This document shows, in pieces, positions 25,160 to 33,153 of a stretch of 34,602 nt of DNA. The translations under genes and the position numbers were made by a program. Within the stretch, counting starts at the first letter, position 1; each line of letters begins with the position of its first letter. The notes under the pieces are model-generated. The model was not told the DNA's origin and did no database searches. It saw nothing but the letters and a program-made list of their open reading frames with translations. The stretch is from Thermomonas sp. (GTDB lineage Bacteria; Pseudomonadota; Gammaproteobacteria; Xanthomonadales; Xanthomonadaceae): NCBI GenBank assembly GCA_020692565.1, contig JAIMKJ010000006.1, forward strand, positions 118,204-152,805, in the 5' to 3' direction.

Positions 25160-26245
25160 TCACTTGAACTTGTCGCGCAGCCCATCGGCGATTCGCGTCG
25201 ACAACACCGGCTCGGTCGCCAGGAAATCCGCGAACGGGCCAGCAACGCAGTGCGCGACCACGGTCGTCACGCGCGGACTCGACAAACGATCTCTCGTTGG
25301 CCGCCCGTATTCCGGATCGTCCAGCCTGACGCAGACGACCGCGTTCAATCCGCACGTCAAAGCGCGCTCGATCTCTCTCCTGCGACGCCCACGGCACAGG
25401 TCCGGCAATGCGATCTTCGTACCCGCGACAAGACCACGCAGCAGTCCATCCACATGCGTCCCACCCTCTGTGGTCCGCATCACGTTGGCGAAACTCTGCA
25501 GCGAGGTCATCGAATGCCTGCTCCACATCGCAGCAATCTCGACGCGGATGGATTCCGCGGAAGACGTGCAGAGGAACGTTCTTGTCAGCGGCTCATCGCC
25601 GTGAAGGGTGTTGACCGACTGCACATACGATGCAAGCCCGCCGGGCTCGTGGAATCCATGTTCGCGTCGATCCTTGAAACTCAAACTCAACTGCGGGAAC
25701 AGATACGACAGTTCCTTGAGTCGCGATAGGACCGGACCCGGATCCAGCCATGTGGTCGAGAAGATTTCCGGGTCCGGAGAGAACACGAGGCGGGTTCCGG
25801 TCGTGTCGGCTGCGCCGATTTCGCGCAGCTTCGACACCGCAAGACCACGCTCGAAGCGCTGACCATATCGACGCCCGTCTCGGCTGACCTCGAATTCCAA
25901 CCACGACGAAAGTGCGCAGACCGCGAACAAACCCACGCCGCGCGCGCCGATATGTTCGTGAGGCGCATGGCCATCCAGTGTCGGACCAGCGTGGAACGAA
26001 GTCAGCGCCTTCTCGGCAAAGGACATGCCATCGAGAGCATCCAGTCGGATACCGCGGCCGTTGTCCTCGACACTGATCGCACCATCCTCGCCAATCCCGA
26101 TCGCGATGCGGCTGCAATGCCCGGCCAGATGTTCGTCGAGCGCGTTCGCGACCACTTCCCACAACATCTGGATCAACCCCGATCCATCATGCGTATCGCC
26201 GACGTACATGCCGGGCCGTCGGCGCACCGCTTCCAGCATATTCAT
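25160..26245 (-). CDS. Stand-alone GyrB/ParE-like GHKL ATPase lacking TOPRIM
   Basis: This 361-aa protein corresponds only to the ATPase and transducer domains of DNA gyrase B. Seen are AVRRRPGMYVGD, the N box EVVANALDEHLAG (E30, N34, D37), VEDNGRGI (D61), the GARGVG glycine loop (100-105) and, in the transducer, FANVMRTTEGGTHVDG. The usual QTK-loop lysine appears replaced by arginine (PTRDR, R318). There is no TOPRIM domain and no tail, and the N-terminal arm used in gyrase dimerisation is absent. It therefore cannot act as a topoisomerase by itself. It ends 5 bp before an EamA transporter gene. No frameshift or downstream remnant is seen, so it is not a recent truncation. Its role is unknown. 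Confidence 0.88.
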   Translation of the reverse strand: MNMLEAVRRRPGMYVGDTHDGSGLIQMLWEVVANALDEHLAGHCSRIAIGIGEDGAISVEDNGRGIRLDALDGMSFAEKALTSFHAGPTLDGHAPHEHIGARGVGLFAVCALSSWLEFEVSRDGRRYGQRFERGLAVSKLREIGAADTTGTRLVFSPDPEIFSTTWLDPGPVLSRLKELSYLFPQLSLSFKDRREHGFHEPGGLASYVQSVNTLHGDEPLTRTFLCTSSAESIRVEIAAMWSRHSMTSLQSFANVMRTTEGGTHVDGLLRGLVAGTKIALPDLCRGRRRREIERALTCGLNAVVCVRLDDPEYGRPTRDRLSSPRVTTVVAHCVAGPFADFLATEPVLSTRIADGLRDKFK

Positions 26246-26288
26246 CTCGCCGAAACCCTTGGATTCGAGCCGGACCGCCCGTGATGAA

Positions 26289-26311
26289 GCGTAGCCGATT
26301 TCCAGCTACGC
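26289..26311. promoter_or_regulatory. Inverted repeat upstream of the GyrB-like gene
   Basis: GCGTAGC-N9-GCTACGC, a perfect 7-bp dyad centred about 55 bp upstream of the GyrB-like start codon and 60 bp after the stop of the binding-protein gene. No T-tract follows on the minus strand, so an operator is as likely as a terminator. Confidence 0.4.
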
Positions 26312-26370
26312 AGCCGACCAGCGGGCTTTGCACGGGCTGCATCGTTCCATACGAAACCTACATCCCGCGC

Positions 26371-27102
26371 TTACGATGCATAGGAGCCTTTGTTCGCGGC
26401 GATGAATGCGTTCAAACGATTCAACAGACCAACGCTGGCGTTGCGCGCGACGAAGCTGAAGGTTTCCTCCGGGCCGTCGATCGGATGGATGTCCGCCAAT
26501 ACCAGGCCGCCCTCGACATCCTTGCCGTAGGTGTCGCGAAGGTACTGATTGCTGACATCGCCTTCGCCGAAGGCGTCGACCTCGCGATCGGACAGCAGGG
26601 TCTTGACGACATACGCCTGCGGGTCGTGCTGGCCCATGGCGACCTCGTCGACGTATTGCAGCGTGCAATCGGGATAGCGCGTCTGCGCATCGATATCGGC
26701 GGTCGAGCCGCGGGTGACGACGATCTTCTTGCCGACGAGCGACGCATGATCGTCGAACACCGGTTGCTCGGCGCTGCGGACCAGCAGCGACCGGTTGACC
26801 CGGAAATAGGCATCGCTCCATGAAGCGCCCTCGCCTACGTACCGCGAATCCAGTTTCGTGATACCGGCCGCGGCGATGTCGCACACATCCATGTCCGGCA
26901 ACGCCCAGATGCCATCGAACGTGCGATCGATCATGTCGAGCGCAAGGCCTTCGCCCTCGGCGAAACGCGCCAGAAAAGAGACATCCAGACCGACCAGCGC
27001 GCCAGCCGCATCCTTGAAACAGACCGGCGCGAATCCGCCGTAGGTGCAGACCGTCAAACGACCGGAATGGAGGGTGGTGACTGCAGCGCCATCGTTGGAC
27101 AT
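26371..27102 (-). CDS. Solute-binding protein fold (SBP family 3-like) without signal peptide
   Basis: This 243-aa protein resembles family 3 periplasmic amino-acid-binding proteins. It has RLTVCTYGGFAPVCFKDAAG near the start, a VGLDVSFLARFAE segment, the domain crossover VGKKIVVTRGSTAD and a late AFGEGDVSNQYL. Proteins of this group normally carry a signal peptide; here the start (AGGAG site ten bases upstream of the ATG at 27102) leads straight into the mature fold, and no longer frame supplies a hydrophobic leader. It may be a cytoplasmic enzyme-like relative (for example cyclohexadienyl-dehydratase-like) or sensor. No transporter subunits lie beside it. Confidence 0.78.
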   Translation of the reverse strand: MSNDGAAVTTLHSGRLTVCTYGGFAPVCFKDAAGALVGLDVSFLARFAEGEGLALDMIDRTFDGIWALPDMDVCDIAAAGITKLDSRYVGEGASWSDAYFRVNRSLLVRSAEQPVFDDHASLVGKKIVVTRGSTADIDAQTRYPDCTLQYVDEVAMGQHDPQAYVVKTLLSDREVDAFGEGDVSNQYLRDTYGKDVEGGLVLADIHPIDGPEETFSFVARNASVGLLNRLNAFIAANKGSYAS

Positions 27103-27153
27103 ATCGGGATCTCCTGACGCAGGCGAAGGCCTGGCGCGATCCTGCATCATAGT

Positions 27154-27173
27154 CCGGGAGGCGTCGCTCCCGG
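27154..27173 (-). other. Hairpin after the VOC gene
   Basis: A 7-bp perfect stem (CCGGGAG/CTCCCGG, loop of six) 21 bp past the stop of the VOC gene. It lacks a T-tract, so it is at best a weak terminator. Confidence 0.35.
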
Positions 27174-27193
27174 CCGACGGACTTGCATCCGCC

Positions 27194-27631
27194 CTATTCG
27201 CCTTCGACCGGTGTTTCCTCCGGCGCGCATTCGATCGCACGGCCGACGCGGAACACGTGCCCGTCCGGATGACGGATGTGCATTTCGCGGACATTCCACG
27301 GCATGTCGGTGGGCGGCCACGTCACCTCGATACCGTGTTCGATGCATTCGCGATGCACCGCATCCACATCGTCGACCCAGACCGACATCCAGACGCCCTG
27401 TTCGGCAGCCTCATCGGATTCCGGGCCGAAGCTGGCGGCATGGCCGCTCGGCCCGCGCCCGCCCTGCCCGTCGAGGCACAGGAAAATCTCGAAATGCCCG
27501 TTGTTCACGCCGCCGAAACTCGGCGGCGATCCCCAGTCCCAGCCCTTCTTCCAGCCGAGTTTCTCGAACCACGCGAAACTCTGCGCCATGTCGGAGACAT
27601 TCAGGATCGGAGTGATGTGTTTCACTTGCAT
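27194..27631 (-). CDS. VOC superfamily (glyoxalase/bleomycin resistance-like) protein
   Basis: This 145-aa protein has the paired beta-alpha-beta-beta-beta modules of the vicinal oxygen chelate fold. It opens MQVKHITPILNVSDMAQSF (H5 a candidate metal ligand) and ends with the typical REMHIRHPDGHVFRVGR. The central region has WFEKLGWKKGWDWGSPP and a glycine-rich loop. Members include glyoxalase I, fosfomycin and bleomycin resistance proteins and many of unknown role; nothing picks one. The ATG at 27631 was chosen because it matches the family start. A strong hairpin lies 29 bp upstream. Confidence 0.85.
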   Translation of the reverse strand: MQVKHITPILNVSDMAQSFAWFEKLGWKKGWDWGSPPSFGGVNNGHFEIFLCLDGQGGRGPSGHAASFGPESDEAAEQGVWMSVWVDDVDAVHRECIEHGIEVTWPPTDMPWNVREMHIRHPDGHVFRVGRAIECAPEETPVEGE

Positions 27632-27659
27632 GGCGCGATTTCCTCGTCTTCGGCGGCAG

Positions 27660-27693
27660 CCCATCCGCCCCGGGGTTTCGTCGGGCGGATGGG
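27660..27693. terminator. Strong hairpin between the Sel1 and VOC genes
   Basis: An 11-bp perfect stem, CCCATCCGCCC with GGGCGGATGGG, and a 12-nt loop. It lies 154 bp beyond the stop of the Sel1-repeat gene and just before the VOC gene, with no clear T-tract. It could be a terminator or a dispersed palindromic repeat. Confidence 0.45.
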
Positions 27694-27846
27694 CGTCGAT
27701 CGTCTCACAAAGACCTGCGCAACTCATATCCTGGACCGCCATCGCAGGCGGCCCCGGTCACGGAGATCATCGAGCGATACCGGCTTTTCGTGATGGCGTT
27801 TCGCTGTGCCCATCCTGCCCGACGCGCTGTCTTGCCTGCGCTGCGC

Positions 27847-29442
27847 CTAGGGCCAGGTGAGCGCGTAATCGAGGACGCGCCAGCGGCCCGCTTCCTTCTG
27901 CAGCACGATCCTCTCGCGCGCGTTCCGGTTCGCGAACGTGGTGGCGATGCCGACGACGACGTATTCGCCTGCGGGCAGATCGTCCACCCGTGCGGAGAAC
28001 GCATACTCTGCAGGGCTTCGATTGCGGACCGCGCCGACGATGCCGCGGTGAGCGCGCAGGCGCACGGCCCAGGCATCCACATTGCGGTGCTTGTCGCGCA
28101 GCAGAGGGCTGGCCTCCGCCCACGTCGTCTCCGGGGCGCCGCGATCCAGCCGTTCGAGGAATGCGGCGACCGCCCCGTTCACGACCGCGCGCTGCAGCGC
28201 GGTTCCCGGCGCGATGGGCTTGGCTGGCTGATAGGCGGGTTCCAGACCGAACCGCTGCCACAGCGTGTCCCAGGCGGCTTCGAGGATGCCGGTCGCGGCA
28301 GTTTCCGGCGCGCAGGGCTTGCCGCACACCGACAGCAGCAGCGCATCGTTCGCGAACCACAGGCCGTAACGATGTCCGACGAACAAGCCCCAACTGTCGC
28401 CGAGCAACGACAGGTCTTCGCGCTTGATGCCGCGCAACTGCTGCTTGTCGTCGAATTCGAGCCCGGCGATGAAGTCGGCCACGGCCTGATCGCGGGTCGT
28501 CGGCAGCGGCGCAGGCCGCGGCCTTTCCTTCAGGGAATCCACGATCGTGACGACGTTCTCCCGTACCTCCGGCGGCAGCCCTTCGCCGCAATCGTCGGCC
28601 ATCACGGCGGCGGTCGGGTCCTGCTGCGGGTCGATCTGCAGCGACCACAGGTAGCAATGCAAATCGTGCCGCGCCGCCACGATGCCCTTGGTCTCGCCCA
28701 GGAAATAAAGTGTCGCCAGATCGACCTTCGCCTGCGCGTCGCCGGCGATGGCGTTCGCATAGATCGCCTTCAGCGCCGTCTGCTGCGGATTGGCCGCACC
28801 TGATGCGGGTGCGGGTGCGGGTGCAGCTGCAGGTGCAGGTGCGGACAACCTGGCGAGCCCGCCGGAATCGATCAACGTTTGCACCGACTGCAACTGCGAC
28901 AGCTTCTGCGATTCCAACCGCAGTTGCGCTTGCAGTTGCTCCCTTTCCTTCAATGCCTGTTCAATCTCCGCATTGACCACCGTCAGAGTCGCTGTCGCCT
29001 CTTCCAAGACCGCGGCCGATTCGTCGAGGCTCTTCTCCGCCTCCTCGATCATGCGCTTGTTTTCGCGCGATCCCGCGTCCGAGGTCAGGAACAACTCGGC
29101 CAGCCACGGCTTTGCGTCCGCACCGCGCAGAGACTTGAACGAAGTCTTCATCGTATCGGTGACCTGCGGATGCGCCAACGCGCGCGCCTCCCAACGCGCG
29201 GAGGCCGCCGGATCTCGCGCAACGCCGATGCCCTGGTTATGCAGGTAGGCCATGTACGCCTGCGCATCCATGTCGCCGCCCTCGGCCAAGCGCAGCATCG
29301 CCGCGGCACCCTGCGCGTCGTTGGCGGTCGTGGCGTCCTTCAACATCGCCAGCGCGCGCTGGTATTCCGCCCAGTTGGCGTGCGCCGGCCCCGACAGGCA
29401 CAGCAGCGTCAGTACGAGCCATCCATTCCTCATGTTCGACAT
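27847..29442 (-). CDS. Exported Sel1-repeat/coiled-coil protein with C-terminal DUF4019-like domain
   Basis: This 531-aa protein starts with a signal peptide (residues 1-23, ending PAHA). Sel1-like repeats occur at about 45-90 (GDMDAQAYMAYLHNQGIGVA) and after 245 (GDAQAKVDLATLYFLGETKG). Between them is a long coiled coil (about 128-195, rich in Glu, Leu, Gln), then an Ala/Pro tract encoded by GGTGCG-type repeats near 28800-28846. The last ~100 residues (ERIVLQKEAGRWRVLDYAL) resemble DUF4019. It probably acts in the periplasm as a scaffold, but no function is known. AGGGGA lies 8-13 bases upstream of the ATG at 29442. Four cysteines in the second half may form disulfides. Confidence 0.82.
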   Translation of the reverse strand: MSNMRNGWLVLTLLCLSGPAHANWAEYQRALAMLKDATTANDAQGAAAMLRLAEGGDMDAQAYMAYLHNQGIGVARDPAASARWEARALAHPQVTDTMKTSFKSLRGADAKPWLAELFLTSDAGSRENKRMIEEAEKSLDESAAVLEEATATLTVVNAEIEQALKEREQLQAQLRLESQKLSQLQSVQTLIDSGGLARLSAPAPAAAPAPAPASGAANPQQTALKAIYANAIAGDAQAKVDLATLYFLGETKGIVAARHDLHCYLWSLQIDPQQDPTAAVMADDCGEGLPPEVRENVVTIVDSLKERPRPAPLPTTRDQAVADFIAGLEFDDKQQLRGIKREDLSLLGDSWGLFVGHRYGLWFANDALLLSVCGKPCAPETAATGILEAAWDTLWQRFGLEPAYQPAKPIAPGTALQRAVVNGAVAAFLERLDRGAPETTWAEASPLLRDKHRNVDAWAVRLRAHRGIVGAVRNRSPAEYAFSARVDDLPAGEYVVVGIATTFANRNARERIVLQKEAGRWRVLDYALTWP

Positions 29443-29614
29443 GCGATTTCCCCTGTCGATCCGTACATGGCGCGGGCGGACCGGTCCCGCAGGCCGCACC
29501 GGAGCGGCCATGAAACATCCGGGAAGCAGGCACCCGGGCAAATGGACCGCTCCGCGACAGCCGCAATCCCCGAAAGACGAATACCTGCCAGCACCCGACG
29601 AGCCGCTTGCGTCC

Positions 29615-30019
29615 CTACTTTTTGCGTTTGACGGCCTTGGCGGTCCCGAAGCACGTCGACTTGTCCATCGACGAACAGGTGAGAAAAGCGCGGCCCTTGG
29701 TCGGCATCACGAACGCGGTGGATTTAGTGCCGACCGGAGACAGATCGCCTCGACAGTCGGGTTTTCCATTCGTGGCTTTTACGGTACTGGTCAGCCGATA
29801 CACTTCGGCCGACACCTTGGTGAGGACATACGTCTTCACCAGACGCTCTTCGCCGCTCTGCATCATCACCATGCCGTCGGCGCGATAGGTGAAGCGCTCC
29901 GGGCAAACGCCATCGAGGGGATGCCACTCCCACTCGCCGATCACGCTGAACCCACCGCGATCCGCGGCCATCGCGGAAAACGGAAGCAGCACCGCCACCA
30001 GCAAAAGAACAAGACGCAT
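29615..30019 (-). CDS. Small exported hypothetical protein
   Basis: This 134-aa protein has a clear signal peptide (MRLVLLLVAVLLPFSAMA, cut before ADRGG). The mature part begins with a VIGEWEWHPLDGVCPERFTY segment, has four cysteines that could pair, and ends in a lysine-rich tail (KAVKRKK). No domain was recognised; its beta-rich pattern suggests a small lipocalin-like or barrel fold, which is a guess. GGATC about ten bases upstream of the ATG serves as a ribosome-binding site. A 110-bp GTAG inverted-repeat element lies 57 bp upstream. Confidence 0.75.
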   Translation of the reverse strand: MRLVLLLVAVLLPFSAMAADRGGFSVIGEWEWHPLDGVCPERFTYRADGMVMMQSGEERLVKTYVLTKVSAEVYRLTSTVKATNGKPDCRGDLSPVGTKSTAFVMPTKGRAFLTCSSMDKSTCFGTAKAVKRKK

Positions 30020-30075
30020 CGCATGATCCTTTTCGTAGAATGAATTCCGTCGATGATGCAGCACAAACAAGCCCC

Positions 30076-30185
30076 GTAGGGTGGGGTAAGCGCAGCGATG
30101 CCCAGCATCCCGACGCATCAGACCCCGAGAACATCAAGCGACACCGGCGCTTCATGGGTGGGCATCGCTGCGCTCACCCCACTAC
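30076..30185. repeat. 110-bp inverted-repeat element with GTAG ends
   Basis: The left arm (30076-30105) and right arm (30156-30185) are imperfect reverse complements, both starting GTAG and sharing AGCGCAGCGATGCCCA exactly. Between them lie about 50 bp of unrelated sequence. It looks like a non-autonomous palindromic element and ends 4 bp before the stop codon of the AT-rich gene. Confidence 0.8.
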
Positions 30186-30188
30186 GCA

Positions 30189-31055
30189 CTACTCCCAAGA
30201 ATCCATCGCATTTTTATCAGGCTCGTGCCTAAAAATCAGCCATACACCCACTGCAATCGAATAGCATATATTCGAAACAAATGATTCCCCAGAAAAAAAT
30301 CCCTCTTGATGAAAGGCCTGATAATTCGTGTAAATAACTTGACACAGCGTAAAGGCAGCCACCATAAGCAACACACGGATAAATCTATAGCCGCCATAAC
30401 GAAGAGCACGTATTGTCATCTCAGTAACAGCCATACCGACAACAATAGGAATGATAATTCCTATTGAAATATATTTCAGAAGCGACTCATCCAATCTAGC
30501 AATAACTATCAAATCCGCAAAAGTGATACCCAAAACAAAGCTACCCAAGAATATTAAAACACCAGTAGCAAATGCAAAAGCACGAACAAAGCGCTCAGAA
30601 TTCCTCACCGCAAAAACAGATTTAATCGCAACGTAAAATTGAGCTAAGATGGTACTAAGAACAACTATTTGCATGCACCAAGCAAAAAAACCAGCATTTT
30701 TATTTTTATCTTGAATATTATTTTGATTAGAAACGCCATTTTGCGCTGCCGCATGAGCAGCGCCACTTGATCCAGCAGTAGAATCCAAGACATTGTTGCC
30801 TTGCACATTCCCGTTAAAAATTTCTATTTCAGAATTTTTAGCAGAAAGATCTTTTTTCACCGCCGGTTTAGAAATAAATGAATAAGGGATGGTACGCAGG
30901 GTGTCACACCCCAATTTTGGCTTACTCGAATAATACCGAACTCCGTCTTTCACGCAACTATAAACTGTCCCAGCAACGCTTTCTCCTCCGCTGGGCGCTG
31001 ATTGGATAGGCGAGATTGAAATGCAAAACAAAAATATGAAAAATAATTTTTTCAC
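30189..31055 (-). CDS. AT-rich gene for an exported/membrane protein of unknown function
   Basis: This 288-aa protein begins with a signal peptide (to about residue 19), then VYSCVKDGVRYYSSKPKLGC, which resembles a DUF4124-like cysteine module, then a Ser/Asn/Gln-rich linker (65-120) and five transmembrane helices (about 122-148, 157-186, 193-210, 224-243, 258-275). The GTG start has AAGGA about eight bases upstream. Base composition is strikingly AT-rich, with codons such as AAA, ATA and TTA that are rare elsewhere in the window, so recent horizontal gain is likely. Repeat elements flank it on both sides. No known family was recognised. Confidence 0.8.
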   Translation of the reverse strand: MKKLFFIFLFCISISPIQSAPSGGESVAGTVYSCVKDGVRYYSSKPKLGCDTLRTIPYSFISKPAVKKDLSAKNSEIEIFNGNVQGNNVLDSTAGSSGAAHAAAQNGVSNQNNIQDKNKNAGFFAWCMQIVVLSTILAQFYVAIKSVFAVRNSERFVRAFAFATGVLIFLGSFVLGITFADLIVIARLDESLLKYISIGIIIPIVVGMAVTEMTIRALRYGGYRFIRVLLMVAAFTLCQVIYTNYQAFHQEGFFSGESFVSNICYSIAVGVWLIFRHEPDKNAMDSWE

Positions 31056-31175
31056 TTTATCATCCTTGATTAATCCGCAAGGCGATTCTCATACTCACAA
31101 CCTGATGAACAACCGCTTTCCGAATAAAAATCGAACGCACGAATCACCGATAGCACGTTAGCGGCGAACGAAAAT

Positions 31176-31194
31176 GGTGGGTACAAGACCCACC
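31176..31194. repeat. GGTGGG hairpin repeat next to the AT-rich gene
   Basis: GGTGGG-N7-CCCACC forms a 6-bp stem with TACAAGA as loop, followed by TTACG. Similar GGTGGG(T)...CCCACC repeats are dispersed in Xanthomonadales (from memory). It marks the right edge of the AT-rich block and lies 28 bp after the pntB stop codon, so it may terminate the pnt operon. Confidence 0.6.
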
Positions 31195-31222
31195 TTACGA
31201 AGATCGCAGGCTTTGCAATGAC

Positions 31223-32608
31223 TCAATGCCCCCCATCCAACGCTTTAAGTTCGCTGACCAACGCACTCGCCATCTCCGCGCCATCGCCGTACAACATCCG
31301 CGTGTTGTCCGCATAAAACAGCGCATTTTCGATTCCCGCGAACCCGGTGCCCTTGCCGCGCTTGATCACGATGGTGTTTTTGCTGTTCACCACATCCAGA
31401 ATCGGCATCCCATAGATCGGTGAAGCCGGATCGGTCTTCGCGACCGGATTCACCACGTCGTTCGCGCCGATTACCAGGATCACATCGGTGTTGGCGAACT
31501 CGGGGTTGATGTCTTCCATGTCCACGATCAGGTCATACGGCACACCCGCTTCGGCCAGCAGCACGTTCATGTGGCCGGGCATGCGCCCGGCGACAGGATG
31601 GATCGCGAATTTCACTTTCACGCCGCGTTCGATCAGCCGCTGGCTGAGTTCCCATATCTTGTGCTGCGCCTGCGCGACCGCGAGGCCGTAGCCGGGCACG
31701 ATCACCACGCGTTCGGCGAAGGCCATCATCGCGGCCACGTCGCTGGCGTCGATGGGTTTCTGGCTGCCTTCGATGGCCGCGGCTTCGCCGGTGGCGCCGA
31801 AGTTGGAGAACAGCACCGAATTGATCGAGCGGTTCATGGCCTTGGCCATCAATCGCGTGAGCAGGATGCCAGCGGCGCCGACCATCATGCCGGCGATGAT
31901 CAGGGCCTCGTTGCCCAGCACGTAGCCCTCGAACGCGACCGCGAGGCCGGTGAAGGCGTTGTAGAGCGAGATGACCACCGGCATGTCGGCGCCGCCGATG
32001 GGCAGGGTCATCAGCACGCCCAGCGCCAGCGCGGCGACGAAGAACGCGATGATGTACGGCACTTCCAGCGTATACAGCGCCAGTGCGCCCAGCACGACGG
32101 CGGCGATGCCGACCGCGGCGTTGAAGATCTGCTGGCCGGGGAAGGTGTAGCGCTTGTCCATGCGGCCGTCGAGCTTGGCCCAGGCGATGACCGAGCCGGT
32201 GAGTGAGACCGCGCCGATCAGCGCGCCGATCACCGCAAGGCCGAGGGTCACGTAGTTCGGACCGGTGCCCGCGGCGGAATACTTGAACAGCTCGACCGCG
32301 CCGATGGCCGCGGCGGAACCGCCGCCCATGCCGTTGAAAAGCGCGACCATCTGCGGCATGTCGGTCAGTGCGACCTTCTTGCCCCAGTACCAGTTGGCGA
32401 CGGTGCCCAGGACGATGCCGGCGACGATCAGGCCGATGTTGTGCAGGCCGGGCAGGAACAGGGTGGCGACGGTGGCGATCAGCATGCCCACGCCGGCCCA
32501 CTGGATGCCGCTGCGCGCGGTCTTGGGCGAGGCCATGCGCTGCAGGCCGAGCAGGAACAGGGTGGCGGCGACGAGGTAGCTCAACTTGACGAGGATCAAC
32601 ACACTCAT
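31223..32608 (-). CDS. pntB: NAD(P) transhydrogenase subunit beta
   Basis: This 461-aa inner-membrane protein couples proton flow to hydride transfer from NADH to NADP+. The N-terminal ~260 residues form about nine transmembrane helices (domain II), with NGMGGGSAAAIGA and LPIGGADMPVVISLYN. The C-terminal domain III binds NADP: VPGYGLAVAQAQHKI, then HPVAGRMPGHMNVLLAEA and VIGANDVVNPVA, ending with GTGFAGIENALFY. All conserved stretches are intact and the length is normal. It is the last gene of a three-gene minus-strand unit and overlaps the upstream membrane protein by 4 nt. Confidence 0.97.
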   Translation of the reverse strand: MSVLILVKLSYLVAATLFLLGLQRMASPKTARSGIQWAGVGMLIATVATLFLPGLHNIGLIVAGIVLGTVANWYWGKKVALTDMPQMVALFNGMGGGSAAAIGAVELFKYSAAGTGPNYVTLGLAVIGALIGAVSLTGSVIAWAKLDGRMDKRYTFPGQQIFNAAVGIAAVVLGALALYTLEVPYIIAFFVAALALGVLMTLPIGGADMPVVISLYNAFTGLAVAFEGYVLGNEALIIAGMMVGAAGILLTRLMAKAMNRSINSVLFSNFGATGEAAAIEGSQKPIDASDVAAMMAFAERVVIVPGYGLAVAQAQHKIWELSQRLIERGVKVKFAIHPVAGRMPGHMNVLLAEAGVPYDLIVDMEDINPEFANTDVILVIGANDVVNPVAKTDPASPIYGMPILDVVNSKNTIVIKRGKGTGFAGIENALFYADNTRMLYGDGAEMASALVSELKALDGGH

Positions 32609-33153
32609 GCTTCTTTCTCCTGAGCTGGATGCAGCGCATCCGCCGGTTTTTTGTCCAGCCGGTGGTGTTCGAACATTTCGATGGCGGTCTTGAGCAGGCC
32701 GATCATGCCCAAGCCCACGGAAAACAGGCCCAGCGACAGTTGGTGGATGGCGCTCGTGCTGGACAGGTAGCTGCCCAGCAGGCCGGCGGCGATCATGCCG
32801 AATGCGTAGAGGGCGAGTATCCAGAGCATGAGCATGCCCTTGCGCGGGTTCTGCCAGACCTTCCGCGAGATTTCGTTCTGGGTCCGGGTGGGATCCTGCA
32901 GCGAAGACAGCCCGATCCCGATGCCCATGTAGAGCAGCGCATAGTTGGCGTCGTCCAGTATCCCGTCCAGACCGGTCACCGCCGGTTTGGCGGCATAGGC
33001 CAGCGCCACCAGCATCAATGGATACTGCAGGTAGCTGACGATCTGGAATACATTCCTGGGGCTGACATTCCCGGGGCCGGCTTTCCTGGGGTCGGCTTTC
33101 CTGGAGCTGATCGATTTCGCTGCGGGCCGTGCCAAGGCGCGATCCGCGGTCAT
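32605..33153 (-). CDS. Uncharacterised membrane protein within the pnt operon
   Basis: This 182-aa protein has three to four transmembrane helices (about 37-57, 62-85, 105-125, 135-160). The first 35 residues are hydrophilic and carry a five-residue repeat (KADPR, KAGPG, NVSPR) encoded by a 15-bp minisatellite at 33052-33111. No domain was recognised. It is translationally coupled at both ends: its ATG overlaps the stop of the short alpha subunit gene and its stop overlaps the pntB start. That suggests a role with the transhydrogenase, perhaps an accessory membrane subunit, which is an inference from position only. Confidence 0.8.
   Translation of the reverse strand: MTADRALARPAAKSISSRKADPRKAGPGNVSPRNVFQIVSYLQYPLMLVALAYAAKPAVTGLDGILDDANYALLYMGIGIGLSSLQDPTRTQNEISRKVWQNPRKGMLMLWILALYAFGMIAAGLLGSYLSSTSAIHQLSLGLFSVGLGMIGLLKTAIEMFEHHRLDKKPADALHPAQEKEA
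33052..33111. repeat. 15-bp minisatellite, four units, inside a coding region
   Basis: Four consecutive 15-bp units (ATTCCTGGGGCTGAC and variants) at 33052-33066, 33067-33081, 33082-33096 and 33097-33111. Unit length is a multiple of three, so changes in copy number keep the reading frame of the membrane protein gene. Confidence 0.85.

Noticed and set aside
25160..26245. GyrB-like gene as a truncated gyrB pseudogene.
   Set aside because: The frame is intact, ends cleanly before the next gene and no TOPRIM remnant follows.
33052..33111. Regular repeats considered as a CRISPR-like array.
   Set aside because: Units are contiguous 15-mers without spacers, within a reading frame.
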